Shown: positions 1 through 11,689, counted from the stretch's first letter. The stretch is DNA of 64,000 nucleotides from Marsupella aquatica (GCA_973895155.1 OZ316894.1:1860001-1924000), one strand, 5' to 3'. A program made the numbers and translations. The notes: generated by a model not told the origin, from the sequence alone.

Positions 1-108
1 AGTAACCAATAAATGCTCTTTAGGCTTGACTTCCCCATTGTAACCTTTGCCAGGGCAAACCAATCCTGCATATCCAATGGACTTGACATTAGTTTCAGGG
101 TACAATGC
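1..108 (-). other. possible exon at window edge
   Basis: One minus-strand frame is open across this stretch to the window edge and reads like protein (it includes the stretch GLVCPGKGYNGEVKPKEHLL). It lies downstream of the ParB-like pseudogene at 277-1899, where the intact relative at 45.8-48.9 kb carries its methyltransferase exons. It may therefore be a methyltransferase exon of the decayed element. The stretch is too short to assign, and no catalytic motif is visible. Confidence 0.25.
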
Positions 109-276
109 ATATGTTAGAAAATTTATACCTATGTTTGAAACAGGCTAAGCCGCCTCGCCCCAAGGGCGTGGCGAACCTCTACATCTAACCGCAATTGACT
201 GAAACGGAACTAGGGAATTATTCTTAGAGAGACTAGTCTAGGTTGCCTCGCCCTCAGGGCGAGGCAAACATTTGCT

Positions 277-1899
277 TTAATCTTCTAACCAAGGAAAACA
301 AGAAAAGGCAGCCTCGCCCTTGGGGCGAGGCAAACCTCTACCATTGACAATCTTTAAACAAAGCGGATCAAGAATAGTTTGCGTTGCTCCAACATGTACC
401 TGATAGTTTTTCCTGTCTGTATTTTGATTGGTCCCAATCCCTGGACGCGGCGGTTTCCCGCACTCCTCAAACTGCCTTCGTGCATGAACAATAGTCTCTA
501 AAAAACAAGACTTAAATTGCATAGTATCATTGACAGCATTCGATAAACTTGAATGCTCAACCAAAATTGTCTTCGGAGTGAGGTCAGATAGGATCCTTGC
601 TTTCCTATACTTTAGTTTGTTGGCAAGATCTGTCAGCTTGGCGTCAGTCTCGGCCCACCCTTGGATCCATTGGGCAGCTCTTGCAGAATGCTGGCCACTG
701 ATGGCAAGGAATTGGATCTCATGCTTCTTCACACCAATCAAAAACTCTTTCCTATCCTGAGGTGTGTTGTCATAATGAAGCAACTGTTTAGTGCTCTCGC
801 AATACGGAATCAAATCAGCAACTTGTGGTTCCTATCCAGGGTTTTTCATCATAGACTTTGATATCTTCATTGCATGCGAAAGATTGAACATTCGATATAC
901 AAAAACGGCCGATGGCGGATTAATACTTTTTACATGAATATCAAAAACTTCACGGATGCCAAAAGTATAATACTGCTCAATATTATGCAAAACCTCTTGG
1001 CCTTTGAGCACATCATCTTCTTTGGGTCCTTCTGTCGGACACATATCATTCTCTGGATGCAAGACAAAGTTTGAAGTTGACCCTGACATTGGTTTTGATT
1101 TCGCAACCTTTGCCTTCTTTGTCTGCTTTTTTTGGGGGCCCTCATCATCTTCAATTTTTTTAGCCATCTTCTTACGGCGTGAACTCCCAGATTGTTTCTC
1201 TTGTTGAACAACCGGCTCTTGAAGCTTTCGTTTCTTCTCTGTCTTTGATTGCGCACTTCTTTCCACTGTCTTCTTTCTCTCCTTTGCCTTATGCTTTGCT
1301 TCTTTTTTCTTCATCTCTGAAATCCACGTCCGGCACGCGGCCTCTTGAAACTCTGGAAAAAAAATGAAACTCTTGTCGATTGCTTGCTCGTATGAAAAAT
1401 GTGCCTTATCAATCATCCTTTGAACTATCCAAGTAGACGGAGGGTCCACACTGTCCGCATTGTCATGCATGTGCTTCTTTACGTAGAGAAATCCAAACAC
1501 TAGGTCAACTCCACTTATTTGAGAACGCGTCTTCTCAAACATCTGATCAATTGTTACTCCATCTGGGAAGAATCCCATATCAGCTACGCTTATCTCCAAT
1601 CAAGCCATCCACTCAACATTCAGTAAAGTCGAGTAGAGTTTTATTGGCACTAGAAGTCTCATCCACTGAGATTTCTCATTGCCAGACTCAACAATAATCG
1701 TTGCATTGCGGTTGTTGTCCGTGTTCACAAGGACGACTGGACCTAGAGTAACAATTGTCTTGCGGTCATTCAATTGACTTGTGAGGCCCTTGAAACAAAT
1801 CAAGAGACTGCCTTCCGCCGACACCCCAACTTCTAGTGCCCATCTAAATCCTGGAGTATCTTGGTCAGGGAAAACAAAGTCCTTGATATCCTCGTCCAT
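277..1899 (-). pseudogene. ParB-like domain protein, decayed copy
   Basis: A single minus-strand frame runs from ATG at 1899 to a stop at 277, about 540 codons, broken only by an in-frame TGA at 1602-1600 and an in-frame TAG near 834-832. Residues 1-100 resemble the N-terminus of the intact gene at 48,878, both having a tryptophan-led beta-rich module. A lysine-rich, charged linker follows around residues 190-270. The C-terminal part carries a ParB-like segment with the motif LAISGQHSARAA, matching VIGGNHSACAKA in the intact copy; GxH followed by a small residue is the signature region of the ParB nuclease-like fold. No methyltransferase part is seen before the window edge. The gene is divergent from the transposase pseudogene starting at 4359. 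The absence of frameshifts suggests decay by point mutation. The homology calls rest on reading the two proteins side by side. Confidence 0.7.
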
Positions 1900-2107
1900 A
1901 ATATTTAACTCCGGCTTCTCAAGATTTTTTCCTGGTAAGAAACATTGAAAACAAAATGGTCAGCATCATATTTTTAACATTGACATGTGGAAAACTTTCA
2001 AGGTGCCTCGCCCTTGGGGCGAGGCGACAAATAGAAGATTGCAAAATCTTCTTTGCTCCTAGTGCAATTAGCCCTGCCACCTCATCCAAGCAATCAAACA
2101 TTATTTA

Positions 2108-2345
2108 GGAATGCAGACGACATCACCTCGCCCCAAGGGCGAGGCAACTTCTAGGAAAGCAAACAACATTTAGGAATGCAGACAACATCGCCTCGCCCCA
2201 AGGGCGAGGCAACTTCTGGAAGGCAAACAACATTTAGGAATGCAGAGGACATCACCTCGCCCCAAGGGCGAGGCAACTTTTGGGAATGCAAACTACATTT
2301 GAGGAATGCAGACGACATTGCCTCGCCCCAAGAGCGAGGCAAAAA
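2108..2345. repeat. 65-bp tandem repeat, four copies
   Basis: Four head-to-tail copies of a 64-66 bp unit each start with GGAATGCAGA and contain one GCCTCGCCC palindrome; palindrome starts are at 2125, 2190, 2254 and 2320. The array lies just 5' of the ParB-like pseudogene, inside the shared intergenic region. Such iterated sites are typical of subterminal or regulatory arrays in DNA transposons. Confidence 0.9.
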
Positions 2346-2559
2346 AATAGAATATAGCTAAAGATCCTTTATTAATGTAAGATACAAGGTCCAATACGCC
2401 TTCGGAGCAACAAGAAATCTAGAATGAAGTAGATGTCGCCTCGACCTTGGGGCGAGGCGACTGCAAAGGAATATAGAAATTTTCCTAATAAGAAGTTTGA
2501 AATCCAAATTAAAGTAAAGTTGCCTCGCCCTTAGGGCGAGGCAAGAAGTTGAAGCAGGT

Positions 2560-3785
2560 GGTGCCTTACGTGGAAAAGTTAACTGGGCTTTCTTTGACGC
2601 CTCCAACGCATTGTTAACCAATTTTTGGACATCCGGGTCTTCAGGGTCATATTCATACAGAGAGTTATAATTGAAGTTCAATGACTCTTGAGAACTGGCG
2701 GAGGTGGTGGAAGCTTCAGAACTGGAGGAAGTAGACATTGTAAGGGGCGAGTGAGATTTAAGATGACACGTGGCAGCAATGGAGAATGCCACAGGCTGCA
2801 AGAGGGCACAAACAGGCAAACAATGATCGAGGGAGCGACCCAAAAGGGAAGGGAGCAAGGCGGAAATAAAAGCCTTAGAGCGAGGCGGAAAACAAATCCC
2901 AAGAGCGAGGCAAAAACAAAAGCCCTAGAGCGAGGCAAGAGGGAGGCAAGGACTGAGGAGACGAGAGAGGAGGCAAGAGGGAGGCAAGGAAATGAGGCCT
3001 CAAGCGCAAGGCCTGCCTTCCTATACCACCTGCGAGCGAGGAGTCCGAGGAGGCAAGGATCCGAGAGGGTACGGAGGCATCAATGTGCGCCAATGATGGA
3101 GACCCTCCTCGGTGCATGTGATCGTGAGTCACCAATAGTGTGACCACTCACGACCACTCGCGACTCACCTACCAATTTTAAACTTCCGAGCTGTCAGCGG
3201 TGTGTGCTCGCAACTCACCTATCACTCGTGAGTGATTGGATGACACCCTATCCGATGTCTACTTGTGTGCTGGGTGCGTGCCTCATCCACCCGTGCCCGA
3301 TCTGTTGGTGTCCACTCGTGTGCTGGGTAATGTGTGGGCTTTTTGCCTCTCAAACTGAGTATAGACCTCCCACAATCCATTTTTTGGTTCATTGTCATTT
3401 AGACAGTGATTGGTACGATCACTGACTCTCCTCTGTCCGAGTGCCTTGTTTAGGTCCGCATGGTTGAATGCAAGGTTTAGTAAGGGCACTGGTGAGCACT
3501 GTGGTGCTAAGAGTTACAATGCTGGCATCCAAGGTACCCATTTAGCTTGTACAAGGTGGACAGAGATATATTGCAGAGCAGGTTAGTGATTTTATTTATT
3601 TATCTTAGAAGTACTAGCTCAACTACATCTAATTCAATACCTTTAAGCCAAACCTAGATTAAGATTTACACATTAGGTTCTAGATCATATATTTTACTCA
3701 TTCTAGACCTTTATCCACAGTCTAGCATGATTGTGTAGAACTTACTGTACCCCTTTATGTGATTACTAACATAGTTTCTAGAAGT
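2560..3785. other. intergenic region, no gene seen
   Basis: No credible gene is seen. About 2750-3060 is purine-rich with repeated GAGGCAAGAGGGAGGC-like words, probably degenerate half-copies of the palindrome family. About 3125-3335 holds short repeated words such as CACTCGCGACTCACCTA and GTGTGCTGGGT. Open frames here are low-complexity by-products. Confidence 0.6.
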
Positions 3786-4260
3786 GGGTCGGAATTATTT
3801 CGTGCCGACCTGACTATGTCATCTTAACTAGCATTTTAAACTGGTATATAAAAACATAAGCAAGATAGTTTCACAAATAGTTTTGACATAATTTCAACTT
3901 AATAGTTGGAGTAGGGTCGAAATAATTCCGACCCAACTTATCAATGTTTAGTCAATTAAATCATTTTAAGACATATTGTTGGAGGAGGGTCGAAATAATT
4001 CCGACCCGACTTGTAAATGTTTAGTCAATTCAATCATTTTAAGACATATTGTTGGAGGAGGGTCGAAATAATTCCGACCCAACTTGTAAATGTTTAGTCA
4101 ATTCAATCATTTCAAGACATATTGTTGGAGGAGGGTCGAAATAATTCCGACCCGACTTGTAAATGTTTAGTCAATTCAATCATTTCAAGACATAATGTTG
4201 GAGGAGGGTCGAAATAATTCCGACCCGACTTGAATGTATTTAGGGTTTTGAGTGATTTTA
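3786..4260. repeat. 73-bp tandem repeat with GGGTCG/CGACCC palindrome
   Basis: Five copies of a 73-bp unit have palindrome starts at 3914, 3987, 4060, 4133 and 4206, each exactly 73 bp apart. Each contains a near-perfect 21-bp palindrome (GGGTCG arm, AT-rich core, CGACCC arm). A sixth, diverged palindrome at 3786 reads in the opposite orientation. The array ends about 100 bp upstream of the transposase start at 4359, so it may be a promoter-proximal or transposase-binding array, as subterminal repeats are in CACTA elements. Confidence 0.92.
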
Positions 4261-4358
4261 CAATATTTTTTGGAGGAGAGTCCAGATTTTGAAACATGAT
4301 TGTAACATGGGGAACTTAACAATTTCTAACTTTATTTGAATACAGATAGTCCGCTATC

Positions 4359-7300
4359 ATGATCAATTTTACACGAGGGGATGAAGTGTCATTGGTGATC
4401 GATGGATTTGAAACGGCAATTGGGATAGTTCAAAAGGTTGACCCCCAGGATACTATACAGAACATTTGTCTAGGGGACAATCGAATTGGGGTATTGATCG
4501 AAAAGTGTTTTGATGGATCGCGTCAACTTCCATTTCCTTCGCCCAAATTTTCTACATTGGCTGAGGCAATTGACTCCTGCGTGATTTGGGATTGTGCATT
4601 GGCATACTTGAGGTCATCAACTCAGCGCCGAAGAATCAATGTCGATGATTTCTCTTTGGCTGGAGATGCTGGAAATGATAAATCCAAAATTGATGCAAGG
4701 GTTGAAGAGGACGTGTTCAAGGAAGGAGATGAAGTTCAGATGTTCATTTTTGATCAGTTGGTTGCAAATGGAGTTGTTTTCAAGACAAATCCGATGGATA
4801 TTTGTCATACTGAAACACTTAGGGTTGGTCGCATCAGTATAAGAATATCTGATATTGTTAAGGGAAATCAAAAATTGCCATACTCGCACCCTGGAGCTGA
4901 TACAATAGAAGAGGCCTTGCATACCTGGGTTATCTGGGATGTTGTGCATGTTTCTAGAAAGGGCACTCTACGAGATTTTGGTGTGTTTGGTAGTTCAAAT
5001 ATTTTCAATGATCTTCCATTAAAAGATTTTACACTACGTTCCAACTGGATGGCGGAGGAGGTTGATTTGTATGACGCTTCTCGTTGTTGAAAGGTTGCAA
5101 CAGGTGTTATCACGGTCCCATTTGAAACAGGTGCCGTTGACGATGAACTTCTTGGTGCAGATCATGTTGGTGTTGCTGTTGTGAATATCAATGAACCCGG
5201 ATTATTTCCAAATATCCGTGTTGGTACCCCTGGCTTGGTGAGGTGGGAAATCAAATCCCTTCTATTGATTTCGTCTCAAAGGTTTCTTGGGGATATCCTT
5301 GAGGAAGTTTCAGAGAAGTGGATGGAGTCGGGTCGAACTAAGGGCGATCCGGATTTGGATGGTGATGGTAAACCTACAAAAAGACCATACAATTTCATTA
5401 GGAGGACAAAAGTTGATCTTGAGGAGAGGAAGAAAAGGCATTTGGAGTCGAGGGCACTTTTGAAAATTAACGAGGAGTCCATTGATTCCATCCAAAGAGA
5501 AGGTTGTTGCAAGCTGAAGTGTTGCTTGAACATGCCCAGGGAGGACTTAGAGGCAATGAGGAGGGAATACCATGGAATGTCAAGTGACAACAAAACAAGT
5601 CACATCTTTAGTCTCTTTGGGTGTAGAGAGGAGCAAGTCAAGAGAAATGGATTTTTTGTTCTAAAGGGACATGTGGTTTGTAAAGATGCATTTATTAAAA
5701 TGCATGGGTTCAGTACAACAAAGTACTATGACTACAAAAATCAATACGAAGCTGGTTGCACAATTGATTTCCATGGAAATCAGGGACAACGGAAGACACG
5801 ATCAAGCACTTTGCACGCTCGCGCCTTGTTGGAGTCCATTTTAATCCAAAATGGGGAACCAATGCCACATCTTCCCTATGGTGGGTCCAACGGCATTGAC
5901 ACTATTGAATATCGGCTCCCATCTTGTTTTACTAAGAAGGAGATTTTCCAAGAGGTGTTTACCAAGATGGAATTAGATGGGTTTGCTAAGGTTACTGAAG
6001 TTACTATGTACAACATCTGGAAAAACTCATTTGATAATTTTGACTTTCACAAGGGAAGTGCATTTTCCAAGTGCACATTTTGCACTGAGTTCAAAGATCA
6101 ATTGATGCGGGAGAAGAGAAAAAAAGAGTGTGCAGAGATTGAAGAGAAAAGAGCGCGACATCTTCGTGAACAAATGTCAAGAAGATATGTTTACTATGCT
6201 CATAGGGTTCTTGCAAAGAAGGATCCTCAAAACTATCTTTGCATTATTCACGATAAGATGGATCAAGCCAAGACTTGGATCCCCAGGTTGGTCCTCACTC
6301 CAAAATCCCTCTCTGGTAGTGGTCAGCCTTTGCCTATTGCTCTTACTGGGATGTTAACCCATGGAAGAGATCCTGGAGTGTATGCACATTTCAGTTTGAC
6401 TGGACTTTGGCCTGGAGATGCAGACTTTACCGTGACATCTTTGGCCAAATGCCTCCGAGATTTGGAAGATTACACAGGAGACAAAACTGGAGACCTTCTT
6501 GAGGGATTGAATTGGAATGCAACTAGGCCAATATTTCAGTCCCTTCTAGACTTTGAAGCATTTCTGGCCGGTTACTTGGAACCCAAAAATGTTTCAATTG
6601 TTCGATTTCAAGGCATTGAAGATGGTCAGGAGACTAAAAAGTCAAGCACAGTGGATGTTGGTTCTAAGGATGATCCTGAGACTACTAGGGGCTCTTTCAA
6701 GCCCTTACCAACGCACCTAACGTTGCAGATGGACAATTCAGGGAAAGATAACAAAAATCAATATGTGATGGCATTTTGCACTGAGCTTGTTAGCAAGGGG
6801 TGTTTGAAACTGTGCAAATGTCATTCCTCATGGTTGGCCACACCCATGAAGACGTGGATGCATTATTTTCTCAAGTATCCAAACAAGTCAGATACAAAGA
6901 GGTTGCTACCCTCTTGGGGTTGATGGCTGAGGTTTGGGAGTGTGAAAGCATTCATCCTGTACCACGATTGATTCAAGAGGTTGCATCTTACAAGGAGTAT
7001 TTGAAAACTTTCCAGGTGAAAGAGATAGAAGGTCACTCAAAACCAGTGGCATTTCTTTTCTCCATGAGGGATAATGTGCCAGTGTATCAATATAAAGCAC
7101 ATGTCAAGCAACCTTGGCTTCCGGCAATGGGGAGGTCCATTTGGAGAACTGATCCCATCACAAATGCGCTCATTTTACCGGAAGGCCAACCATTTGCAAA
7201 ACCTATATCTGGGGATGTACAAAAGAAGGCTGGAGAAATCATCCCATTCCTTAATCGCTATATTGATTTCTTGAAGAAAAGTTGTAAGGATGAGACCTCT

Positions 7301-8384
7301 GCAGCATATAAAGAGAGATTTCCTCTGGTCAAATATTGGGAGAATCTTGTGCAAGCACTGTCCGAGGAACTTACAATAGAAGGGAGGGGGAAAGACATTT
7401 GCCATTGACAACTGATTTTTGGCCAAAGACTAACCATGGCACAGGTTACAAGCTGATTTTGGGGACATCTCAGCCGTCAAGTGAACCTTCTCAAAATCCA
7501 GAGATGATGGACCTTCAAAATGAGTACATGGAAGAGATGGAAGATCAAGCTGCACCCTTTGTTGGTGCACGACAAGAGCGAGAACCTGCACGTTGGATTC
7601 CTCTACTGTAAGATATTCAAGAAGGTCACTTTGTATTTTTACGTCCAGAGGATGAATGGGAACAGGAAAATGGCAAAGGGCGTTTCTGGTTGGTTCGAGC
7701 TTTGGGTGGTGTGGATCCAAACCATGAGGTTCCCTCAACAGATTTGCAACATATTGAAGGGTCTTCTTCAACGTCTGTTGAGAGCCAAGTACAATGGTGG
7801 AGGCCTAAACATGGTAAGCATGATGCAAAGGATGATGTTCGATATGAACGTTGCTTTCAAACCACTAAGACTTGGGAGATGGATCCTGGGTTTGACAATG
7901 TTACTCAAAGTTGGCAGTTTGCAAATTCTGCAATGTATGGGTTTAAGTCAGGTGCTAAAGAACAAAATATTATGGATAGAGGTTTGACAATTCCTAAGAA
8001 TGTTTTGAAAACCTCGGGGGGGTCACTTCCACGGAAGTGACACATCACGTGCGACGAAGTATAGGCCCATTTAAATGGGTGTGGCGGAAGACTTCCAAAG
8101 TTTGGTGGAAGAACACATAGGGCATGTTTTATTGATTGGTCGACTTTAAAGAACACATAGGCCTATTTAATTACAAAAAATACTTTCTATAAAGTTTTTA
8201 GGGGTTTTTTAATAAAAAATGACAAAATTTTAAGAAAGAAAGGGCTTTGCAAAAAAATATTTTTCACTTTAAAGTTAGGGGGGTCAAACCCTAAAACGTC
8301 GCACGCGATGTATGACCCTCCATATAGTGACCCCCCCGAGTTGAAAACTCTCAAAATTTACATGGAAGGTATAATTGATGAGTA
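4359..8384 (+). pseudogene. DUF7869-type DDE-like transposase pseudogene
   Basis: The coding frame starts at ATG 4359 and is broken by TGA at 5088, a one-base loss in a G run near 6800, a frameshift near 7390-7405, and TAA at 7609. A MITE occupies 8013-8340; joining across its target duplication, the frame ends at TAG near 8384. The N-terminus has two clear and one partial copy of a roughly 80-residue repeat ending in EAL/EAI-x-VIWD, resembling the DUF8039-type repeat of plant En/Spm proteins. A cysteine cluster (CCKLKCC, near 5508) and a CxxC motif (KCTFC, near 6073) follow. The core carries HDKMDQ (Asp codon 6252), LQMDNSGKDNKN (6732) and GHTHEDVD (6836-6859), as in DUF7869 proteins. The C-terminus has a module (FWLVRALGGV onward) shared with the intact copy. 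The DDE reading of these acidic residues is my inference. Confidence 0.75.
8005..8348. mobile_element. MITE with 8-bp TSD, copy 1
   Basis: The element spans 8013-8340 (328 bp). Its ends are perfect 15-bp inverted repeats: CTCGGGGGGGTCACT at the left and AGTGACCCCCCCGAG at the right. It is flanked by the 8-bp direct repeat TTGAAAAC at 8005-8012 and 8341-8348. Just inside the left end is a second palindrome, TCACTTCCACGGAAGTGA. It has no coding capacity. The 8-bp duplication fits a hAT-type transposase acting in trans. It interrupts the last 14 codons of the DDE-like pseudogene, so it arrived after that gene. Confidence 0.93.
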
Positions 8385-8977
8385 GATTGATAGAACTCGT
8401 AGGTTACAAGTCTCCACTCAAATGACTTGTGATTAAGAGGGTCGAGTTGATTTCCATGCATTGGTCTAAAGTGAGAGAACAAGATAATCAAATTAATACT
8501 CGATGATCTCTCAAAGCTATTGAATGGACTTTCTTATAATTATTATTTTATTTGTCTTAGTATATTTTAATTCTAGAAAATGATGCCATTTCATTCCTTC
8601 TAGTAGGTTGGATATCATCCTAGTTAACTTTGTCTAGACACTATAGTCATTCCATTGTATTGGTGCTTAGTTAGATATCTTACTCAAGCTAAATGTTTTG
8701 AATATAGATGCTATCCAAGCTTATATGTTATTACTAGATTCTATCTATTTTCCAACCAAATGAACACTTTTATCACCCAAATGTTTTTTCATATCATCCA
8801 ATTTAATATTTTACTTTCCCAAAATTTCATTTTTTTGTCCCCAAATTTACATTTAATGATGCTTGAATTTTCATTTTTCATCTTCCAAATTTACAATTTT
8901 CATGCCTAAAACTATGTTTTTAAATCGCCAAATTTCCCTATATCCTTTATAATTTCAGTTTTAATGAATATAGTGAT
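8385..8977. other. AT-rich stretch, no gene
   Basis: This is AT-rich sequence with a loose repetition of CCAAATTTACATTTT-like words between about 8750 and 8940. The only open frame is hydrophobic low-complexity translation with no recognisable domain. It is probably the 3' flank of the decayed element. Confidence 0.6.
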
Positions 8978-9174
8978 TAGGGTCTTTTAAATCTAATTTT
9001 GAGACTTATAAGAACATTAGGGCCATTATAACCAGATTTTTGGAATATTCCAAAAATATTCTAGCTTTATAGGGGTTAAAAAATAATACATTTTTAGTTA
9101 CATTTTAGGGGGTCCGAGGCCTAAAAACATTGTAGGTGATGGGGGAGGCATCCATATAATTAGTGAGACCCTCG
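8978..9174. mobile_element. MITE, truncated copy
   Basis: This is collinear with the reverse complement of the MITE at 41,412-41,668. Shared blocks include TTTGGAATATTCCAA, TATAGGGGTTAAAAAATAAT and AGGGGGTCCGAGGCCTAAAA, ending in TAGTGAGACCCTCG. The left terminal repeat is missing, so the copy is truncated, and I see no target duplication. Confidence 0.7.
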
Positions 9175-9249
9175 ATTGGTAAAACATACCTGCACACATG
9201 TTACTCAAGACTGGGACTCTAGGGACCTAGTTGACTGTTCAAGCAATTG

Positions 9250-10770
9250 GAGATGCTACCACACCAAACGAGCTTGGGGTGTGTATAATTTTGGAGTGAT
9301 TTGCATAAAGTTGGTCGTGGCACCCAATGTACACGTTGGGTACTCAAACACTGGTCAAAACATATTTTGACATTGACATTGTTTTCTAACAAAGGTCCAT
9401 CCAATGATCATCACCAGCATCTGGTGAATGTGTAACATTGTATGCGTACCCTTAGATGTTGGGGATAATCCTTATCCTGAGACACCATGCACATGGAAAC
9501 ACCATACAAAGTAGTCAACATAGCAAGTACGTGGTTCACCTCACGACTGAGGCTACGTCCACAAGAAAGCAAGAGACCTTTACTTCTCTTTTGCTTCACT
9601 CCAACAATGAACTGAAGATCGACCAGGGGTTGACATCAGCCCTGGTTATATACAACATGCATCACTGCTAACCTGAGTTAACCTAATTGCGGTTAGCCCT
9701 AGAGTCACAAGACTAAGAGCAATACTCAACATTAGATACCAAGGTTTCATTTAGGGCAACAAGTCTGGGAGATTGCACAATAGACCAGCCTTTCCATCCA
9801 ATGCCATAAGAATAACATTTTAAAGTTGTTTCTAGGGGATGTTGTTTCCACTGAATGGAGCAACTCCAATCTAGTGCAGCTAGTTATGGACTCCACTCCA
9901 CTTGCCACTCCAGGGGCCACTTCCTCAACAATGGTAAAACACACAAGTGTACATATGACTCAAGGGACCTAGTTGTTCAACCTAAACCCAAAGCCCACCC
10001 AAATACACCAGCCTGGAAGGATGTGACATAAAAGATTAACGTTGTCCTAATGGGATGAATATTCTTTGTACGAAGTCCTTGGAAGCAAATTCACGTGTTT
10101 CCATTCGATGTACTATTTTTGAACATTCTTGTTGACACCCTCTAAACCAAGCAAGTTTAAATTCGTCCTCAACAGACTTTTCATTAACCAAGTCACAAAC
10201 TATGTACTAATGCATAAATTAACGTTGTTCTCTACGACGATGTTATTTGGTGACCTTCCATAATTGCAAGGCCCGTCCACAGTAACATCGCCCTAACGTT
10301 ATGTACTGTTTCGAGTCGTATATAACGATGGATAGAATGATGTAAAGTGCAACCTTGGTGACTTTGTACATATTTAACGTGCCCTCACTCACGTCGTTGT
10401 TCACGACTTTCTGTAGTGGCAGGGCTTAGCTTTTTCATCTTCTACGTAAATACACCTTATAATGTAGTTGTGCAGTCAGAGATGCCACCAGATCAAAAGA
10501 GCCTAGCAGTTGGAAGTTTGTATGGGAATGATTTGCATAAAGTTGGTCTTGTCATCAAACAATAGTCATAGCATATTTTGCCACATAATTGTTTTTGTAA
10601 TCAAAAGTAGTGATCCTGGGAATAGTGTGGTGGTTGTCTCCCACTGTCAAGGCACCTGTTATAACAAGGTTTCCTTTAGGGCGAGGTAATTTAGGGCAGC
10701 AAGTGATGGTGATTTCACAATAAACCAGCCTTACCACCCATTGCTTTGAGACTGTCATTTTAATTTGGAA
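9250..10770. repeat. diverged segmental duplication (9250-9840 and 10478-10770)
   Basis: Blocks near 9250-9400 and 9745-9840 recur in order near 10,478-10,600 and 10,665-10,770. Shared words include TGATTTGCATAAAGTTGGTC, AGCATATTTTG-like sequence and TTTAGGGC...CACAATA-ACCAGCC. No gene was recognised between or inside them. This is probably an old duplicated non-coding repeat. Confidence 0.6.
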
Positions 10771-10799
10771 GTAATTTGGGGGAGTTTTTCTGCAATCGT

Positions 10800-11689
10800 C
10801 CCGCAATGTCCTCCTGTTGCCTGATTGAGAGAACTTTGTCGGATTTCAAAGCTCTAAGAATTCGTTGTTGTGAATTTGAATTCCTTCTACGTACTAGTAA
10901 GCGTTGAGCTCCGATTGCTTCGTGTTGTGCTCCGATTTTGGATCTTTGTTTGCTCCATCCTGGAACTCGCCTTGTGTTGGGAGATTTTTTGGGGGTGGTA
11001 TAGGCAAAAGTTTGTGCTGGATGTGCCCACCCACTAATTCTGGCCAGCTATAGTCATTGATGCAGAGATATGTCTTTGATCTGCTTAATATCTTTTAGCA
11101 AATCTCTTGTCTTCGTATCTCTTTTTCCCTCCTGGAAACAAGCCTTCCATGACATGTCCTCACACCTTTTCAATCACATGCTTCATACATCCGGACAATT
11201 TTGAAGCAGGTTCAAAAAGCAGAATTGCGTTGAAAAGACAAGGCTAAGGGCCGTCTTGCATGTCTTTGGTCCTTTGCACATCGGCCCTAAAATGAACTTG
11301 TGTCATGAGTTGAGGTAGCGAGAGGGCGGCAGTCCTGATGGCTTCTTTTGTGGAGATACAAGGGCAAGGGCCGGAAAATTTTCGGCCCTTGAGGTCCCGA
11401 ACCTTTAAAATGTAATAAAATAAAACCCCCACATCTGTGGCTTGGTAACGGCCGCAGTTTTCAGGGCTCTTGCACATGCAAGACAGTCCTAAGGATCAGA
11501 AGGCGAAGAATTTCATTGCTACGCATCAGGTAACTTAACCATTCATTGCTCAAACTCGCCATTTTTGCAGTGTATAGAAAGTGTCCGGATGTACTCAAAA
11601 TATTAACATTTGGAGAAATTTTAATCGCGAAGTGTAATTGAGAAGATTGACTACGACTTGCTGGTTCTTCCTGAAGCAGAGGGTAATTA
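10800..11689. other. no gene recognised
   Basis: There is no supported coding region. Around 11,220-11,480 a self-complementary pattern is visible (AGGGCCGTCTTGCATGTC... near 11,250 and ...GCACATGCAAGACAGTCCT near 11,470), which suggests an imperfect inverted repeat of roughly 250 bp. Confidence 0.4.

Larger units (their letters stand above)
152..2542. repeat. ten-copy palindrome GCCTCGCCC-N3-GGGCGAGGC
   Basis: A 21-bp palindrome with 9-bp arms (GCCTCGCCC and GGGCGAGGC) and a 3-bp loop (CAA, TTG, TCA or TTA) starts at 152, 245, 311, 2005, 2125, 2190, 2254, 2320, 2438 and 2522. Most copies are perfect or have one mismatch. Copies flank and enter the ParB-like pseudogene and fill its 5' side, with half-sites (GAGCGAGGC) near 2877-2935. 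Only weak half-sites occur elsewhere (near 10,675 and 20,680). The motif could be a protein-binding site or a hairpin, but its function is unknown. Confidence 0.9.

Noticed and set aside
2108-2345. Regularly spaced palindromes resembling a CRISPR array
   Set aside because: The whole 65-bp unit is repeated, including the would-be spacers, and the context is a plant transposon. It is a tandem repeat, not CRISPR.
2688-3143. Charged open frames on both strands (Arg/Glu-rich)
   Set aside because: They arise from purine-rich repeats, with no domain and no start context.
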